Positions 43,290 through 56,151 of a stretch of DNA of 64,000 nt are shown piece after piece (the first letter of the stretch is position 1; each line of letters starts with the position of its first letter). A program made the translations under genes and the position numbers. The notes beneath the pieces were generated by a model. The model had not been told where the DNA came from. It worked only from the letters and a program-made list of their open reading frames with translations, and searched no databases. Origin of the DNA: Polytrichum commune (taxonomy: Eukaryota; Streptophyta; Polytrichopsida; Polytrichales; Polytrichaceae); assembly GCA_950295325.1 (NCBI GenBank), contig OX485805.1:14061501-14125500 (forward strand), written 5' to 3'.

Positions 43290-45800
43290 TGTCAGTAGGT
43301 GAGGTGAACATTCACCTGTTGAAGCCCGATCATACCAAACGGAAAGTTCATTTTATGTAAGTGAATAAGTCTCCCACGGTGACTCTCATGATGGGTCATC
43401 ATCGTCCAACTTGTATGACAGTGCCAGAGATGGCCACCACCCTCAGGGAGGTGACTATCAGGATTTTAGAAAATTACGTGAGATTAAAAATAAAGTCAAT
43501 TTAATTCTTTTAGGATAAATGTTTATAATTTTGTTAGATCTACCATACTATTGGAATTATGTCCCCTACGTTATTATATGTAAAATAGGGTGATGGATAA
43601 TTCCTTCATTTATGAAAAAAATAGGGTCATAGACATAGGATCCCCCTAAAAGTGTACAATAGGATCAATAGAAAATATTTGAGTTTGACTACTTGGATGA
43701 AGTGTGTAAAATCTGTCCAAATTTAAATCAAGCGTGTTAGTATGAAGGAAAATGTTGTGGGATTATTTTGGGGGAAGGAATGTGTTGGCACTCCTCAACA
43801 GCCACTAGGTTTTGCAACGACGTTGAACATGTGAGACCTCGTTGAATGCTTAGAACCTAACAACCTCCACCATCACCCTTAACTGTTTCTTGTGATCGGT
43901 TTTGGTTTTGTCACAACCTCAGTCCTCGATCGTCAAGCTCACGCTTTTTATGAGCATTTTCTAGGATTTCTTTCATGGAATTTGATGATGCACAGTGGCC
44001 ACTTCCTTTGCAATGTTTTCCGCGTGTATTTGGTTCAAGGTTTAGCTTTGATGGATCATTTCTTCTTTGTTGGTTTTGTGATTACGAGTTAATTTTGGGT
44101 TTTTGGGTATGAATTTGCACCCTTTCTTGTTGTTTGGTCTTGTATAGATTTATTAATAAGCATGTTCTATTCTTTGAATATGGAAATTTGGTTTTTGGGC
44201 CATGAATTTATGGGAATTAAGGGTAGCTTGTAATTCAATCTTCATCATTTTTTTGTTGTTGCTCTTACTTGTCTTGCTAGTAGAGTCCAATATGCCAACC
44301 TTGTATTGAGTATCCTTTTGCTACATCAACCCTTTCTAGATGATGGATGGTGTGCTATAACATTTGGCAACCTCACTATGGTAGACTTGGAGGATTGTGC
44401 TTTGCCTTGGACGAAGACAAGTTGGAGTGGTTGGAGACTTTGAAGGTTGCCCCCTCATGCCATCATCTAGTTTTAGATAGTCATCATCATTAGTGCTAAA
44501 CCTCTCATAATTGATTAGAATTATCATGACATTATAGAGGATGTTGAACATGTATCTTGATAGTATTGGAGGGTGCATAGTTGTATCCTAACCCTTCACA
44601 TTGTAAATGTTTGTTACAAGGTTTGAATGAAATAATAGTTAAATGTGTTTGTGAACATAATTAGAGCAAATGTTTTTTTAATTTTTTGTGTATAGCCTTC
44701 TTGTATTTGAATGCAACCTTGTTTTCTTAAAGTAGGTAGTTGTGCAAAATCTCATATCTTGTCATAACTGTTTATATTTCTTGTTTTGTTCTATCCGTGT
44801 TTACAACTTATCTATTTCAACTTGTATATTTATCTCCATATTTATTGGTAACCCTTTGACTAGTATTCAAGTGATATTGGTTATGTTTTGAATGGTACTT
44901 TGAATGATTTAAGATTGGTATTACTAATTGGAACCAAATGAATGACAACTTGAATGGAATGTTTGTTGCTCACATGGTCGGTTTCGCAATGCTATTGTAT
45001 TCCGTTCATTATTGGATACTTGTATAATTTACAAAAGAATATTATGCCAAAAACTAGCTTCTCTAAAAATTTATAATAAATATAGGGTGATAAAAAATAC
45101 GTCAAAGTAACTTTTTGTTTATAATTAGGGAGGAAAAAAATGGTTGAGAGGTACAGAAATATATCTGCATTAAAGACCCCATTATCACACATGGTTACAA
45201 AATGTAAGGGGGTGTGATCGCCCCAAGCCACCACCTACACTTTGACATCCACATTTGGACGTAGGTCGGATGTGTGAGGCCCATCACCCAAAAACAGTTG
45301 CCCCTCCAAGATTAGCCTCTGCCGGTCACTCTCTTCCGGTTGCTACACATTAAAAAGTTCCTTATAAGACACTTCCTCATTGTGTTGTGCATCTTTATTT
45401 CATATCCGAAAGTTGACCAAAAAAATTTGGTGTGATTGGAGCATGAGTGGTGTCCATATAGATGAGCCTTATGCACAATTATATTTACGGATATTCATAA
45501 ATTCCAAGGGTTCGCCTCTTTTAAGGGAGGTACACATAGGACTACATTCTAGTTCTTGCTATTATGTAACTAGTACACATAGTACTACATAATAGCCTTG
45601 CTATTTATGCAACCCGGCACTTGTTTAAGAAAAAAAGGGATAATGAAATACTATTTAGAAATGATTGAGCCCGAGCTAAAATTTTAGAAATATATAATAC
45701 CATTGGAGAATGTGCTACCATGAAAGTTGGAACTTGGGTCCAAGCTCCATGAACTCAAAATGATGAGGCATCTACAATCTAGGATACTATGTGGGCCTTC
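43290..45800. other. gene-free stretch
   Basis: AT-rich sequence with no recognisable gene or RNA on either strand; the open frames near 43.9 and 44.4 kb have no motif. Confidence 0.35.
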
Positions 45801-45806
45801 ATTGAA

Positions 45807-46038
45807 CACTACAGTACATAGTGTATTTAGTGTCACTTACTATTTGAAATTACGCAATGTTATATCTATGTGTTGTATATCTCATATTTTACCTACAAAT
45901 GTCAAATTCGTTGTTTGGACATTATAGAACATTGACAACTTTACTTGGTTAAAAAAGAATACATCGATAGTAAAAGAAGATAGAGCATTGTGTAACTTTG
46001 AAGAGTAAGTGATACTTAATATCATATTATAGTGTGGT
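45807..46038. mobile_element. small inverted-repeat element, family C, copy 3 (~230 bp)
   Basis: It starts CACTACAGTACATAGTG, then GTCACTTACTATTTGAAATTACGC. The right end carries the inverted counterpart GAGCATTGTGTAACTTTG, then AGTAAGTGATACTTAATATCATATTATAGTG. It has the same family layout as at 8013 and 11127. Confidence 0.65.
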
Positions 46039-46039
46039 T

Positions 46040-47625
46040 ATGTGTAGACATCTCGCTTATACTTGAGTGGTATATGGCAAGGCTTTCAATTAAGAACGTA
46101 TAGTGCCAAAAAGACATGTGTTACTAGGAGATTGGACTATGTGCTCAAAATTAGGACACCATTCTAGGTGCAGAAGTTAACACAAATGATAGGGTGTATA
46201 TAATCGCTCAAAAAAAAAGAGGAATTTTTGTTTTGATCTCGAATATCTTTTGCATCTCAATTTCAATCATGACTCCTGAAATAATAATCTTCATGATTCA
46301 CAATTGTTGACTCAATGAGACAATCCGTGATCCCCTCCAATTTGCCAAAAATGGACATGGAGTTCGAAGTGTTTGGCATATGCCTCTTACCTTATTCAAC
46401 GTTTGCAATGCCACACCTCATTCTTCTAGAAGAGTATTATACTATCAGCATCTTGAAGGTGCATTGAATTTTTTTTTGCATGATATGAGATAATATGTAC
46501 ATCCAAGGAGGGTTGGTCCCTAAGCATACTGTGAGAGGTGTTATCTAACTTACTAGCCTAGCCTGCCTTGAAATTTAAGTCCACAAGCTATGTAACATAG
46601 TAGAGGCGCCATATTCCCTATTAGGACCCCATCGCCAATCTATAGGGTAGAGGAATATTAATCAAGTTCACACTGAATTTTGATCAAGCCGGAACTATAA
46701 GCGCCATGACACATGTCCTAGTTTTGAATGCTAAATTGAGGAAGAAAGAGTGATTAAAATGAGGGGTTATGTTGAACTCTAGAAATTGGTAATATGTTCG
46801 GGTCAACTTTTGGGTTAAAAAATTCACAGTTATTTCAATTATAACGAATATAATTGTTGAGTTTTTTTTGTTGCAATCTTCTGATTTCTATCTTCCTACA
46901 CGGAAAAATTTACACTGCCTTATACTCCTCCAAATTTGACGCAAAATCTCTTAAGTAATCGGTTATGAGTGCCTCTACTCTAGAGCTACATACTTCTATA
47001 AGATACTAATCGTGCAATGAATGACCTATCTTCTCCTTGACATAGATTCAAAGGATAGATTATTACATAAAATTTCCAAACCCAGACTCATAGAGATTAA
47101 CTTATGTACATGGAGCCCCTTACACGTTTAGGGTCAACGCAGCATAAGCATTGTTCAAGATGGTGGCATGTTAGGGCCACTTCACACACGAGGCCCAGTG
47201 TCTGACCATTGCACTTCAAGCACTCTCATTGGTGGAAAAGGCGGAGCCGGTCCAAGTTCAAGCTTCACACTACACTTGAGGGACCAATGGAGTATGTGAA
47301 TGCAAGATGCATGTAAAAATGCATGGACTCCTACATGGCATCAAATGGATCATGTTTCATGGTCACTTGGACTGTCATAAAAATGCATGTTGTTACATAG
47401 TAGTGGCATGAATAAAAGCATGTATTGGAGTGGGCTACTCTTCAATAACTTCTTATGCTTTCGTATGGTAAAAATAATACTATTTTCAACACATTAGGTT
47501 ATAAGCCGATGAGCTTAGCAAGAGTAACGACTGGATCAAGGAAAGGTGAAAATAACCCTAAAAGAGGGAGTGCGATAGAAAACATGAAATCCGATGCAAA
47601 CAATCATTCAAAGGACAGAGTAGAC
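46040..47625. other. gene-free stretch
   Basis: No gene, tRNA or clear element ends recognised. Confidence 0.35.
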
Positions 47626-47629
47626 CAAA

Positions 47630-47957
47630 GGGTTGGGCACATGGCATGGGCTTCCACAGCCTAGGCAGCCCTTGAAGACTTGGACCGCAACAATAAAAGT
47701 AAAGAAACTAAACATAACAATAAAAACTTTTGGTGAAATTTATATTTGTTTACCATTGGGTAAAATATATGTAGTGTGTTTATTGTGTTGGGGTAAATAC
47801 GGTTTGTGTTTCTGGTGCATTATGCGGCTTGCGCGATGGTTTGTCTTGGCGGTAGCTACTTTTAAGCTTTTCTATATAGTTGCTTGCCTGGTTGCCTTAC
47901 CACCCCAATGGTTAAAAACAATTACAAAGTAACAGAGCTGGGCCATGTGCCCAACCC
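47630..47957. mobile_element. 328-bp segment with 16-bp terminal inverted repeats
   Basis: GGGTTGGGCACATGGC at 47630-47645 is exactly inverted at 47942-47957. This is the signature of a small non-autonomous DNA element, but no target duplication is evident. A 99-codon open frame inside is unlike any protein I know. Confidence 0.5.
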
Positions 47958-47959
47958 AT

Positions 47960-48850
47960 AAGTATGAATAATGGGAAAGAAGAGATTGCATTCTCTTATG
48001 CGCCTTGTTATTCAAAACTTTCCACTCTAACAATGAATCTTTTGCATAACGAGCGAGTGAGTAAATGGACACATCAAGCTTAAGGCATTAGGTGTAGGCG
48101 CAATGAAGTCAAAAACTACATTGTTTTTGTCTAATTAGTGTGGGTGGGAAATTTATGTGGGTTGGACATCTGTGTGGCCCACAATTATTTTTGAGTATTT
48201 TCCTTTGTTAACACCATTTTGGATGAAATTTTTATTGTCATCTTGAACACTTCATCCATGTACATTAGGGTTCTCCATGTTGCGCCATTAGATATAAATT
48301 AGGTTTGAGCACAAACACGATTTGGACACATATTGTAATGTCCACCTTTTCTTTGTTGCCAAGCTTAATGGAGGAGGAACCACTTTACATCGGTATCTAT
48401 CTTTAGTGTTGTACTTTAGGTTTTTCAACTCATCTTTATTGTTAGGTTGCACTTGTGATTTTGATTTTTGATATATAAGCAGGTAAGTTATTGGGTTGTC
48501 CACTAGGATGCTTCAAATTATTGGATCTTGGTTATCAATTTTACTCATCTTTGATTTTCATGCAGATGAACATGTTCGATTGAGGAAAGTTGCAAAATAC
48601 TTTTGGATGAAAAACTTAATTACAGGTTACTTACCATCAAATTTCACAATTCTAGCAATGCCCGGTGGTCAAATAAACTTAATTCTTGACCCATTTTTGG
48701 CCTTAAAACCCGACACCATTGACTTGTACTAGGCACATACAATAGTAGGTAAGTTGGAGAATATTCTTATGAATGGAGGTTACACTCAATAATTCCTTGG
48801 AAATGTCACATGATTTATGTCTCATTTATTGTTTCCATATCCCTTGACTT
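47960..48850. other. gene-free stretch
   Basis: TTAGTGTGGGTGGG and TGTGTGGCCCACAA near 48135-48185 match the degraded repeat motif at 4.7 and 38.7 kb. Otherwise nothing is seen. Confidence 0.35.
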
Positions 48851-48856
48851 TGTTCT

Positions 48857-49247
48857 TAGGGCCGGTCCACATGGGGTCCCGAGTCCCGAGTCCGAACTTT
48901 TCAACTATTCAACTTTTTAAGCATATTTCAAGGAGAATTAAACATTAAAATATGGTTAAATAACATTAAAGTCGGATCTTCATTATTTTATGCCAAAATA
49001 TTCATGGAACTTGTGTTGAGAGTTGGGTCTAGCTTTTTGCTTGATCCAACTCTCAACACAAGTCCCGAGCCTCACCTCCAAAAAAATTTGCCACGTGGGC
49101 ATCCATGTCATACTTGGGACTTAAGACTTGGGACCCCCTGTGAAGTGGGAAGCCCCAACTTTCATGCTCTCATTGGCGAAGATTGCATGGATTGAGCTCA
49201 AGTGACTTCGGACTTAGGACTTGGGCCCCCATGTAAACCAATCCCTA
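48857..49247. mobile_element. 391-bp foldback element with a central 21-bp hairpin
   Basis: The left end TAGGGCCGGTCCACATGGGG and the right end (reverse complement TAGGGATTGGTTTACATGGG) form imperfect terminal inverted repeats of about 35 bp; the TAGGG ends are hAT-like. In the middle, 49009-49029 pairs with 49043-49063 over 21 bp with one mismatch, around a 13-nt loop. No perfect target duplication was found. No coding sequence. Confidence 0.6.
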
Positions 49248-49249
49248 GG

Positions 49250-51100
49250 CTCTTGGGGCATGTGAACCATGCTATAATTATGGGAATGTCCTTGGGATAT
49301 CGCATTTTCTCTCAACATCCATACTGGTATGTATGTTTGATAAATTTTACTTAACATTCAACTTCAATCCAAAGTGTCACGTGATGATTTCAAAATAAAA
49401 TAAAAGTGAATGTCAATTCTCATTGACATTCTATTATTAAATGTCACCTCAAATTCTAATTATATTTCATTTTAAATTTTAATGTGTCAATTAACATATG
49501 ATTTTCTTTCTTCTTCACAAGTCATGTCGTGTATCAAATTCTAAATTATGTGTGGAAAATGTCAAAAATTTGTAGAAACTTTGTCAAAAATACACAAAGA
49601 TCCATACCATTATTCAACACTAGGGTGCTACATTCTAGGGTCGGGATTGTTGGGAGCATAATATCCCTTTTATGTTGGGCTTTACAAATGAACAATATCT
49701 AGTCTAAGTATTAATCATTCTCCAAGATTAAACCGGCAGTTGGGCCAACACTAGAGTTCAATGATCATTTTAATACCAACATAATAAATCAAAGCCAACA
49801 ATTGACATTGTGTGGCTACAAACTAGGATGCCACATGGGTTTGTATACTTGGTGGATAGCTCACTACCGCAAGCATGTGATGTTAACCTAGGAATTGAGG
49901 ATTTTTCTAAAGCCTACTTACAAATTTATATGCCATCTTACTAAGCCTATTGTCTACCCCTCCCCCTTTAGGAAGTGTGCAGAGGGGGTAGGTTTAGTAA
50001 TGTTATGCCAAGCATATTGTACTCAATTGTCAATAATTTAGACCTTGAAATGAACTTCCATTGTTGGTCAATACCTAGAAAAAAAATCCTCATATTAATA
50101 TGGTTTAAAATGATATCTACCCAAATATACACAAACTATACAAGCTACATAATCAATGTCACATGCCTAGTAATACATATCATGTCAATTTCCAACATGC
50201 CAACATTTTCAACATGTCAATTTCCAACATGTCAATTTTCAACATGCTGCATGTCAAATTCAAAATTGTACATTTCAAGTGACATTTTATTTTATTTTGG
50301 GGGTGCAAGTTATGAGACCTATATATATTGCTTATTATTTCCAATGTCAGAATAAAGTACAACTTTAGGACACCAACGTGGAAAACATTTAATGCACCCC
50401 TTGTGTAGCTTGTGGCGTAAAATCCTGGGACACTGTAAAGTGAAAAGAGAATGTTACTTTTGCTAGTACACTATTATTTTGAATGTCCCATGCAATTCAA
50501 CAACACCAATGTCTATGATGTCCATGGATCTATCCTCATTTGCAAGCATTTTGCCTCTCTAGATGTAAGGTATTGTGGGTGTTTTTCGTGTTCTCCAACT
50601 TCTACCGATTATATTTACGTGGCATACCTTGTGTTGCATTGGCAAATCTACGATGAAGCATCAGCAGAAATCGGATTAAAAATCGAATTTCTCTTGATTT
50701 AGTTATGGTGTTTGAAAGTGCATAGTTGATGACTCCTTAGCTGAATACATAGGTTTTCCAAATTGTGTTCATTGTTGATATAGTATAGTTAATGATATTC
50801 GAAGATGTAGTCCAATCTCTTTTAAACATGTGTCTTCAAGGTGTTTGTTCTTTAATCCTCACTAAACTCCATACCAATCACATATAGGGGAGGGATTAAG
50901 AAGCTGAATCAAATAACATCCACATACCTTATTAATTATAACTAGGACCACCTTTACATTAAAGAGGCTTGAGAGCTTGATGAAATAGGCAGAGACTCGT
51001 CCCTTTACTTTATATGCTTCCACACATAGTTGTTTAGTGATTGTACATCAGGGTGGTCAAATGAACCGCAATGGGAAAACGATTGCGGTTTTTTTTGCAT
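49250..51100. other. gene-free stretch with a short CAACATG repeat
   Basis: No gene seen. At 50188-50252 the unit CAATTTCCAACATGT and variants (15-17 bp) occur about four times in tandem. Confidence 0.45.
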
Positions 51101-51107
51101 AGTTTTC

Positions 51108-51428
51108 TGCTACATTAAATAGGATATTTAGTGTTTGATAATCTAAATATGAATGCACACACTAAATATCAATAACCCTATGTAAGTAAGTAACATTAAA
51201 AGTAAAATCAAACACTAAATATCAACCATGGTAATATGTGGAAGGTACATGTTTGAATTTAGTGTTAGTAAGGATATAAAAATAAATAACAATGATAAAA
51301 GGAGAATTCCAACATATCTTCTAGCAAATCTTCTAACACTAATTATCAAAGAATTGAAAATTAATGTTGAGCAAAGTAGGGTGGTAACAAAATATAATCA
51401 AACACTAAATATCCTATTTAGTGTAGTG
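51108..51428. mobile_element. 321-bp element with ~32-bp terminal inverted repeats
   Basis: The left end TGCTACATTAAATAGGATAT, followed by TTAGTGTTTGAT, is inverted at the right end (ATCAAACACTAA, then ATATCCTATTTAGTGTAGTG). Only about two mismatches occur over 32 bp, so the copy is young. The right terminus TGTAGTG matches CACTA-type ends, but the left end reads TGCTACA and no 3-bp duplication is seen. Additional ACACTAAATATCA copies lie inside. A separate 9-bp hairpin (ACCGCAAT/ATTGCGGT) sits just upstream at 51065-51090. Confidence 0.7.
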
Positions 51429-51429
51429 A

Positions 51430-53200
51430 CAACACAAGGTACATGTCACATGTAAATTACACTTGGGGGGTTCACTCCCTCTTATATTTTGCATACACGT
51501 GCGTTCGGGACCTATTTATTGGGGGGCTATTTACCTTGCAGAAAAGATTATAAGGTATGGTATTTTTTAAAATAAAGGTGTGATGGTATTTTACATGTAA
51601 TCATTTTTCATTATTTTAAAACCCCCTATATTTTATGTAAGTTTTTTACAAAATTTATCTACAATGAATATATTAGACCCTATTTTTTATGGCACGTTGT
51701 TCTACGATTTTCGCTAGTGAACCCCCCGAGAAATTACATTGAACATGTACAAATAAAATCGCTCATTTTTTTTTGTAAAAATTGTTGTGAGAAGATTTGC
51801 AAGCCACGTCTTTGACATATTTAACAAGAAGGGAGGACAAGTGAAGCCCAAGAGAAGACAAGAGAATGGTCAAACTTGAATTTTTTTCAAAACTACATTT
51901 TTTGTGCAAGTTAAAAAAAAAAAAACACCTTCACTTTTTTGGGCATGGTCATTCTTCTTGGTCCACATTCGGCTTACACCTAGTGAGGGGCCCAAGGCTT
52001 TCAAAATTGATTTCTTAAGAAGTTAGACCATGAACTCAGTCCATTCACAAAGGCCATCTTCCATGGTCACGGGTAGATCACTCTAAGGCATTTTTGTGCA
52101 CCACGTGCGGCTGGGGGTCTTTTGTTTTGGGGCTATTTACCTCCAAGGGTTGAATTAAAGCCTCCCTATAATTACTTAAATTTCAAAATTGGCCCATTTG
52201 TTTGCACCTTTCCATTACTTATATTGTCCAAGTCACTGCAATTTTTTGTACTCTATATTACTTTTAAGTAATAAAAGCTAATCTACTTCCTAACGCAATT
52301 GACGAGTGTTGAGGGAAAGCATGAAAACAAAGAAGGGTGCAAACAGTAGTACCATTGCAAACACTGTTATGATGAAAACACATAGGAGATGCCAACACAA
52401 ATACCATAGCGGTCATTGCAATGTTGAACATACCTTCTAGGATCCTTATCTTCAACCCCTATATTAATTTTACAAAAAAATAATGGCCCACGTTTTATGT
52501 CCATCTAACTTACTTATAATGGGATTGCACAGGTAGATCACTCCATTGTCAAGTTGAACACCACGTGCGACCAAAAAAAATCTTCTTTTGGTAAGTTGCA
52601 CCACCAAAATAGGTCGAAAGTTTATCAAATTTTTTTCATGAGTAGATATACACAATACCTATGACATAGTTAAAAGTGGTAACTAAATTTGATGAGTTGT
52701 TTTTTTCATAAAACATATTGTTTCTAACTAGAATGACACAGAAATGAACTAAAACAATTACTAAAAAAAATAAAGATGACTAAAGATTTCAAAAAATATA
52801 CAAAAGATACTATCAATGGTTATGTATATGTAGAAAAAATATCATAAATTTTAAAATTATATATGGCATGTAATATAGGGGTAGCAAACTTTGTCCGCAC
52901 GTGGTGGCAACTTGACAATGAAGTGACCTCCCCGTGTGGGATTGTCTACATTTAATGGCCCCTTCATTATTTGGAACTCCTTTATAATTTTTATTTCAAA
53001 TGATTTTAATCCTCTCTATATTATGCTGCACGTCGTTTTTAAAATGCACTAAGTGATCTACCCGTGTCCATGGTCCGACTTCATGGTCCATAGTGTAAAC
53101 CAGCCCTAAGTCTACTTCACACTGAGTTTTTAACTTGAGAGCTTTAACTTTTTCTTTTCTAAGCTTAGGGCGAGGTTCCATGTACCGGTCCCAGTTTATT
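51430..53200. other. gene-free stretch with inverted fragments of a dispersed repeat
   Basis: CCATGGTCACGGGTAGATCAC (about 52062) is inverted at about 53055 (GTGATCTACCCGTGTCCATGG). GGTCCACATTCGGCTTACACC (about 51981) has an inverted match at about 61565. These are pieces of one dispersed repeat family that also lies upstream of the dirigent gene. No gene is seen. Confidence 0.5.
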
Positions 53201-54142
53201 TTTTGAAAAATAAATGGATGGGCAGGTGGGAAAAGGGTGGTGCCATGTGCCCATCCCCCTCACCCAAGGATTGGTACCCCCCATGGATGGGTGTCCTGCA
53301 TTGTACATTGTGCAAGGACTGGTGCCAAAGGATGGGCGGTCCTAACGGTCAAGAGAAGGACATGTGCCAGTTAGAGAGCTCCAGTGACCGGATCGGCCAG
53401 TCACCTTGGGTACTAAAGGCCACTTTGTTCTTCAAGTCCTTTCTTTTGAGGGGTACTCCTAGGGCTCCTTGCTCTTGCATCATGCACTCTTTGTACACTC
53501 AAAGCCTAGTTGTGAGAAGGAATGAAAAGGAAAGAAGAGATAGAAAATGATTGTATGTTATATCGTCGGAGTTCTCATCGTGAACTGAAGTGAACTCATG
53601 GGAACATGTATCTCATGATGTTTGCAAGAACTTGGAACTTAATAACAAAAAATACATATATAAAATGCAATGTGATAGTAAGTGCTGGGTTTAATAAATT
53701 TAAACAAAATTCAAAGACTACGCAAATGTATCAAAAATCAATTATAAAATAACGTACAATCATGATTTCAATCAAAAGTAAAATATATAAATATTTGTAT
53801 ATTTTCATAGATGACATTTGTACCACCTATGGACACCAAGAATAGATAATTTGAAATTCATTCAATAAATGTACATGAATTCTTGTGCAAGTCAAATATC
53901 AAAAGTTAAATGATGATGACCTTCATTACCGGTCACCTTCATAAAATGTGACATCTTATTCCTCACCAAATTTGGTGAGAAAGTAGGAAATTGGAATAAA
54001 CTGGCACACCACATAGAAGTACCCCTCCATTAAATGGGTGACATCTTCCATTTTGTGGATGATGTCACCCATTTCTCACCCACTTAAAAAATGGACCAAC
54101 ACCGGCACATGGAACTTGGCCCTTATAATTATTTATAAGCGT

Positions 54143-54144
54143 AC

Positions 54145-54181
<37 letters not shown>
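54143..54181. repeat. (GT)n(GA)n microsatellite
   Basis: About twelve GT units followed by six GA units. No gene is seen in the surrounding 53.2-55.8 kb. Confidence 0.85.
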
Positions 54182-54182
<1 letters not shown>

Positions 54183-54189
54183 CATGATG

Positions 54190-55820
54190 CCCAAATACCA
54201 ATACCAATACTATAAGAATTAAGGAAAACATGCCCACTTCAAGGGGATATGGAGCCTTCAGACGTGCCAACCATAATATCACTAAGTGCTATGGTCTAGT
54301 TCTCTTTTCAGATAGAGACACGTCAAAGACTAGGGCCCTTGACATCCAAAAACTGGCATGCTTCATAGAAGACACTAGAATTATGACATAATATACTTTT
54401 CAAACCTCGCTTCGGGTGTCAAATGGACCACCATTGGAACGATATTATTTTCTTAGGGATTGCTCCATTCCTATGACCCAAGACTACTGGCTGCAAGCCC
54501 CTCAAATGGAGGCTACACACACCCTAAACTGGAGGTTTTCACAAAAAGCCGTCTCAAACCGGAGAGGTGAAACCAGATGCTTTGAAACTTGTGGCCACAC
54601 TATACGTGCAAGTGAGCCGTCATTTTTGTTAGTTTAGTGAAACCCAATCTCAAAGTTGGTTACTTAACAAAAAGACCAAAATATTAAACTTAAACATCTA
54701 AGACTTGATGTTACATTCTTATTGGCTCCCAAAATGATGGGATGTGTTATCCCCCACCATTTCTCAAGAGATGGTAGTCTAGTGGAAATGCAAACCCCCT
54801 TATTCACAACTGCTAGTTCAATGAAGAATCAACTGTATTATTAATTCCCGGTTTTTGAGGGTGGTGGCATAAATCCTCTTAATTGAAAGTTTGCCACCCT
54901 ATGTGGCCTCCCCTTCAAGAAAGACATGTTTTGCAACACTTGGGATGTCCACATCGAGGATTGGTGCAGAATTTAGTATGACAAGAAAAATATTAGAGGC
55001 ACAAGGGGACACGATTTAGGCGCAAATCCATTTATAATTCTTGGGGCCCATTGAACCAAATGGGTATATTTTGATGATGGCTTTTGGACCATTTTGATGG
55101 CTTGTTTCTCTATAAAGTGATGAATACTTGAAATATTCAAAACCATCTTGATGAATCTAAAGTTGAAAAAAGAAGAAGATTCTGTTGTGCTCATGATGAA
55201 CTCCTAATAAACCATCAAATTGATTGTAGCCTATATCTTCACGGAAACCATTGCACTCCATTACTCTAGGGATTTAACCTTTTTGACACCATCGCAAAAT
55301 ACTTTTAGTCCATACACCTCTTGCCTTTGCAAACTTTAAAATCTATTTCATTTTCATCTTATTTCATTGTAAACCTCTAAGGGAGAGCCATTTGTCGAGT
55401 ATACACCCTAAACTCCGTAAGATCAACCTCCATAATGTCACGCACTCTCTAATATCCCGAAACCCTAGGGAATGGATGTTCGTAGTTCAAATCTCACTCC
55501 TTATTGTCACATTTCTCTCCTTGATATCACGAAATTTGTCAATAATGCAAACCACCAAAGAAGACAACCCACACCCTCACATTGTGGCATGTGTCATCAT
55601 TTGGAGTGTCACCTTCTTATTCTTATTCTTATTCTACCACTTGTTCAATATTGGTGTGCATGCATCCGCCACATCGCCTGGGAAGGCCAAGTGAAGTGGA
55701 CCACACTAGCGCAGGTGACGGGAGAACGAATTCAAATTGTCCTCACATCGCCTTTGTGTTATTCCATAATGTCACATGCTACACTAATTCTGTAGTATCA
55801 CGCATCCATGTTACCACTAC
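54190..55820. other. gene-free stretch
   Basis: No gene is recognised. The words TATCAC(G) and ATGTCAC recur at 55436, 55506, 55528, 55769 and 55797, ahead of the hairpin at 55822. Confidence 0.35.
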
Positions 55821-55821
55821 A

Positions 55822-55877
55822 AAACTCCGTACTATCACATGCACTTTGGTTGCCACAGGTGTGATACTACGGAGTTT
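55822..55877. repeat. 18-bp inverted repeat with 20-nt loop
   Basis: AAACTCCGTACTATCACA (55822-55839) pairs with TGTGATACTACGGAGTTT (55860-55877) at 17 of 18 positions. No T run follows, so it is not a terminator; the function is unknown. Confidence 0.7.
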
Positions 55878-56151
55878 CAAGTGTACAAGTCGGATTCTCA
55901 AACATGTCTTCAAAATTTATGTGCATCGTGACAAGCTGTCTCAGATTTATCATTTGACAGGTCAACTGTGGGATCGAAGTGGCACATTCGTTGGCTTTAC
56001 CCACCATTTAAAATTCAATATTCCATATAGTGGTGGTTGTTGCTTGAGAAGCGTCGCCGTTTCTGGTGTCGGAATTGGTGGAACACAATTTACATCATGC
56101 ATGATGATTCTTTTAATGAACGGACGGTATGTACAGTAATATGCTTGAAAC

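Noticed and set aside
47633-47932. 99-codon open frame with hydrophobic segments
   Set aside because: It lies wholly between the inverted repeats of a small element, has no homology that I recognise, and no promoter or splice sites.
53203-53550. 115-codon Trp/Cys-rich open frame
   Set aside because: No motif, no TATA or poly(A) context, and it overlaps sequence with dispersed-repeat words.
55392-56139. Overlapping plus-strand open frames of 100-185 codons
   Set aside because: Three phases are open at once in AT-poor repetitive sequence; none has a recognisable domain and the last runs into an inverted repeat and up to a hAT-like insertion.
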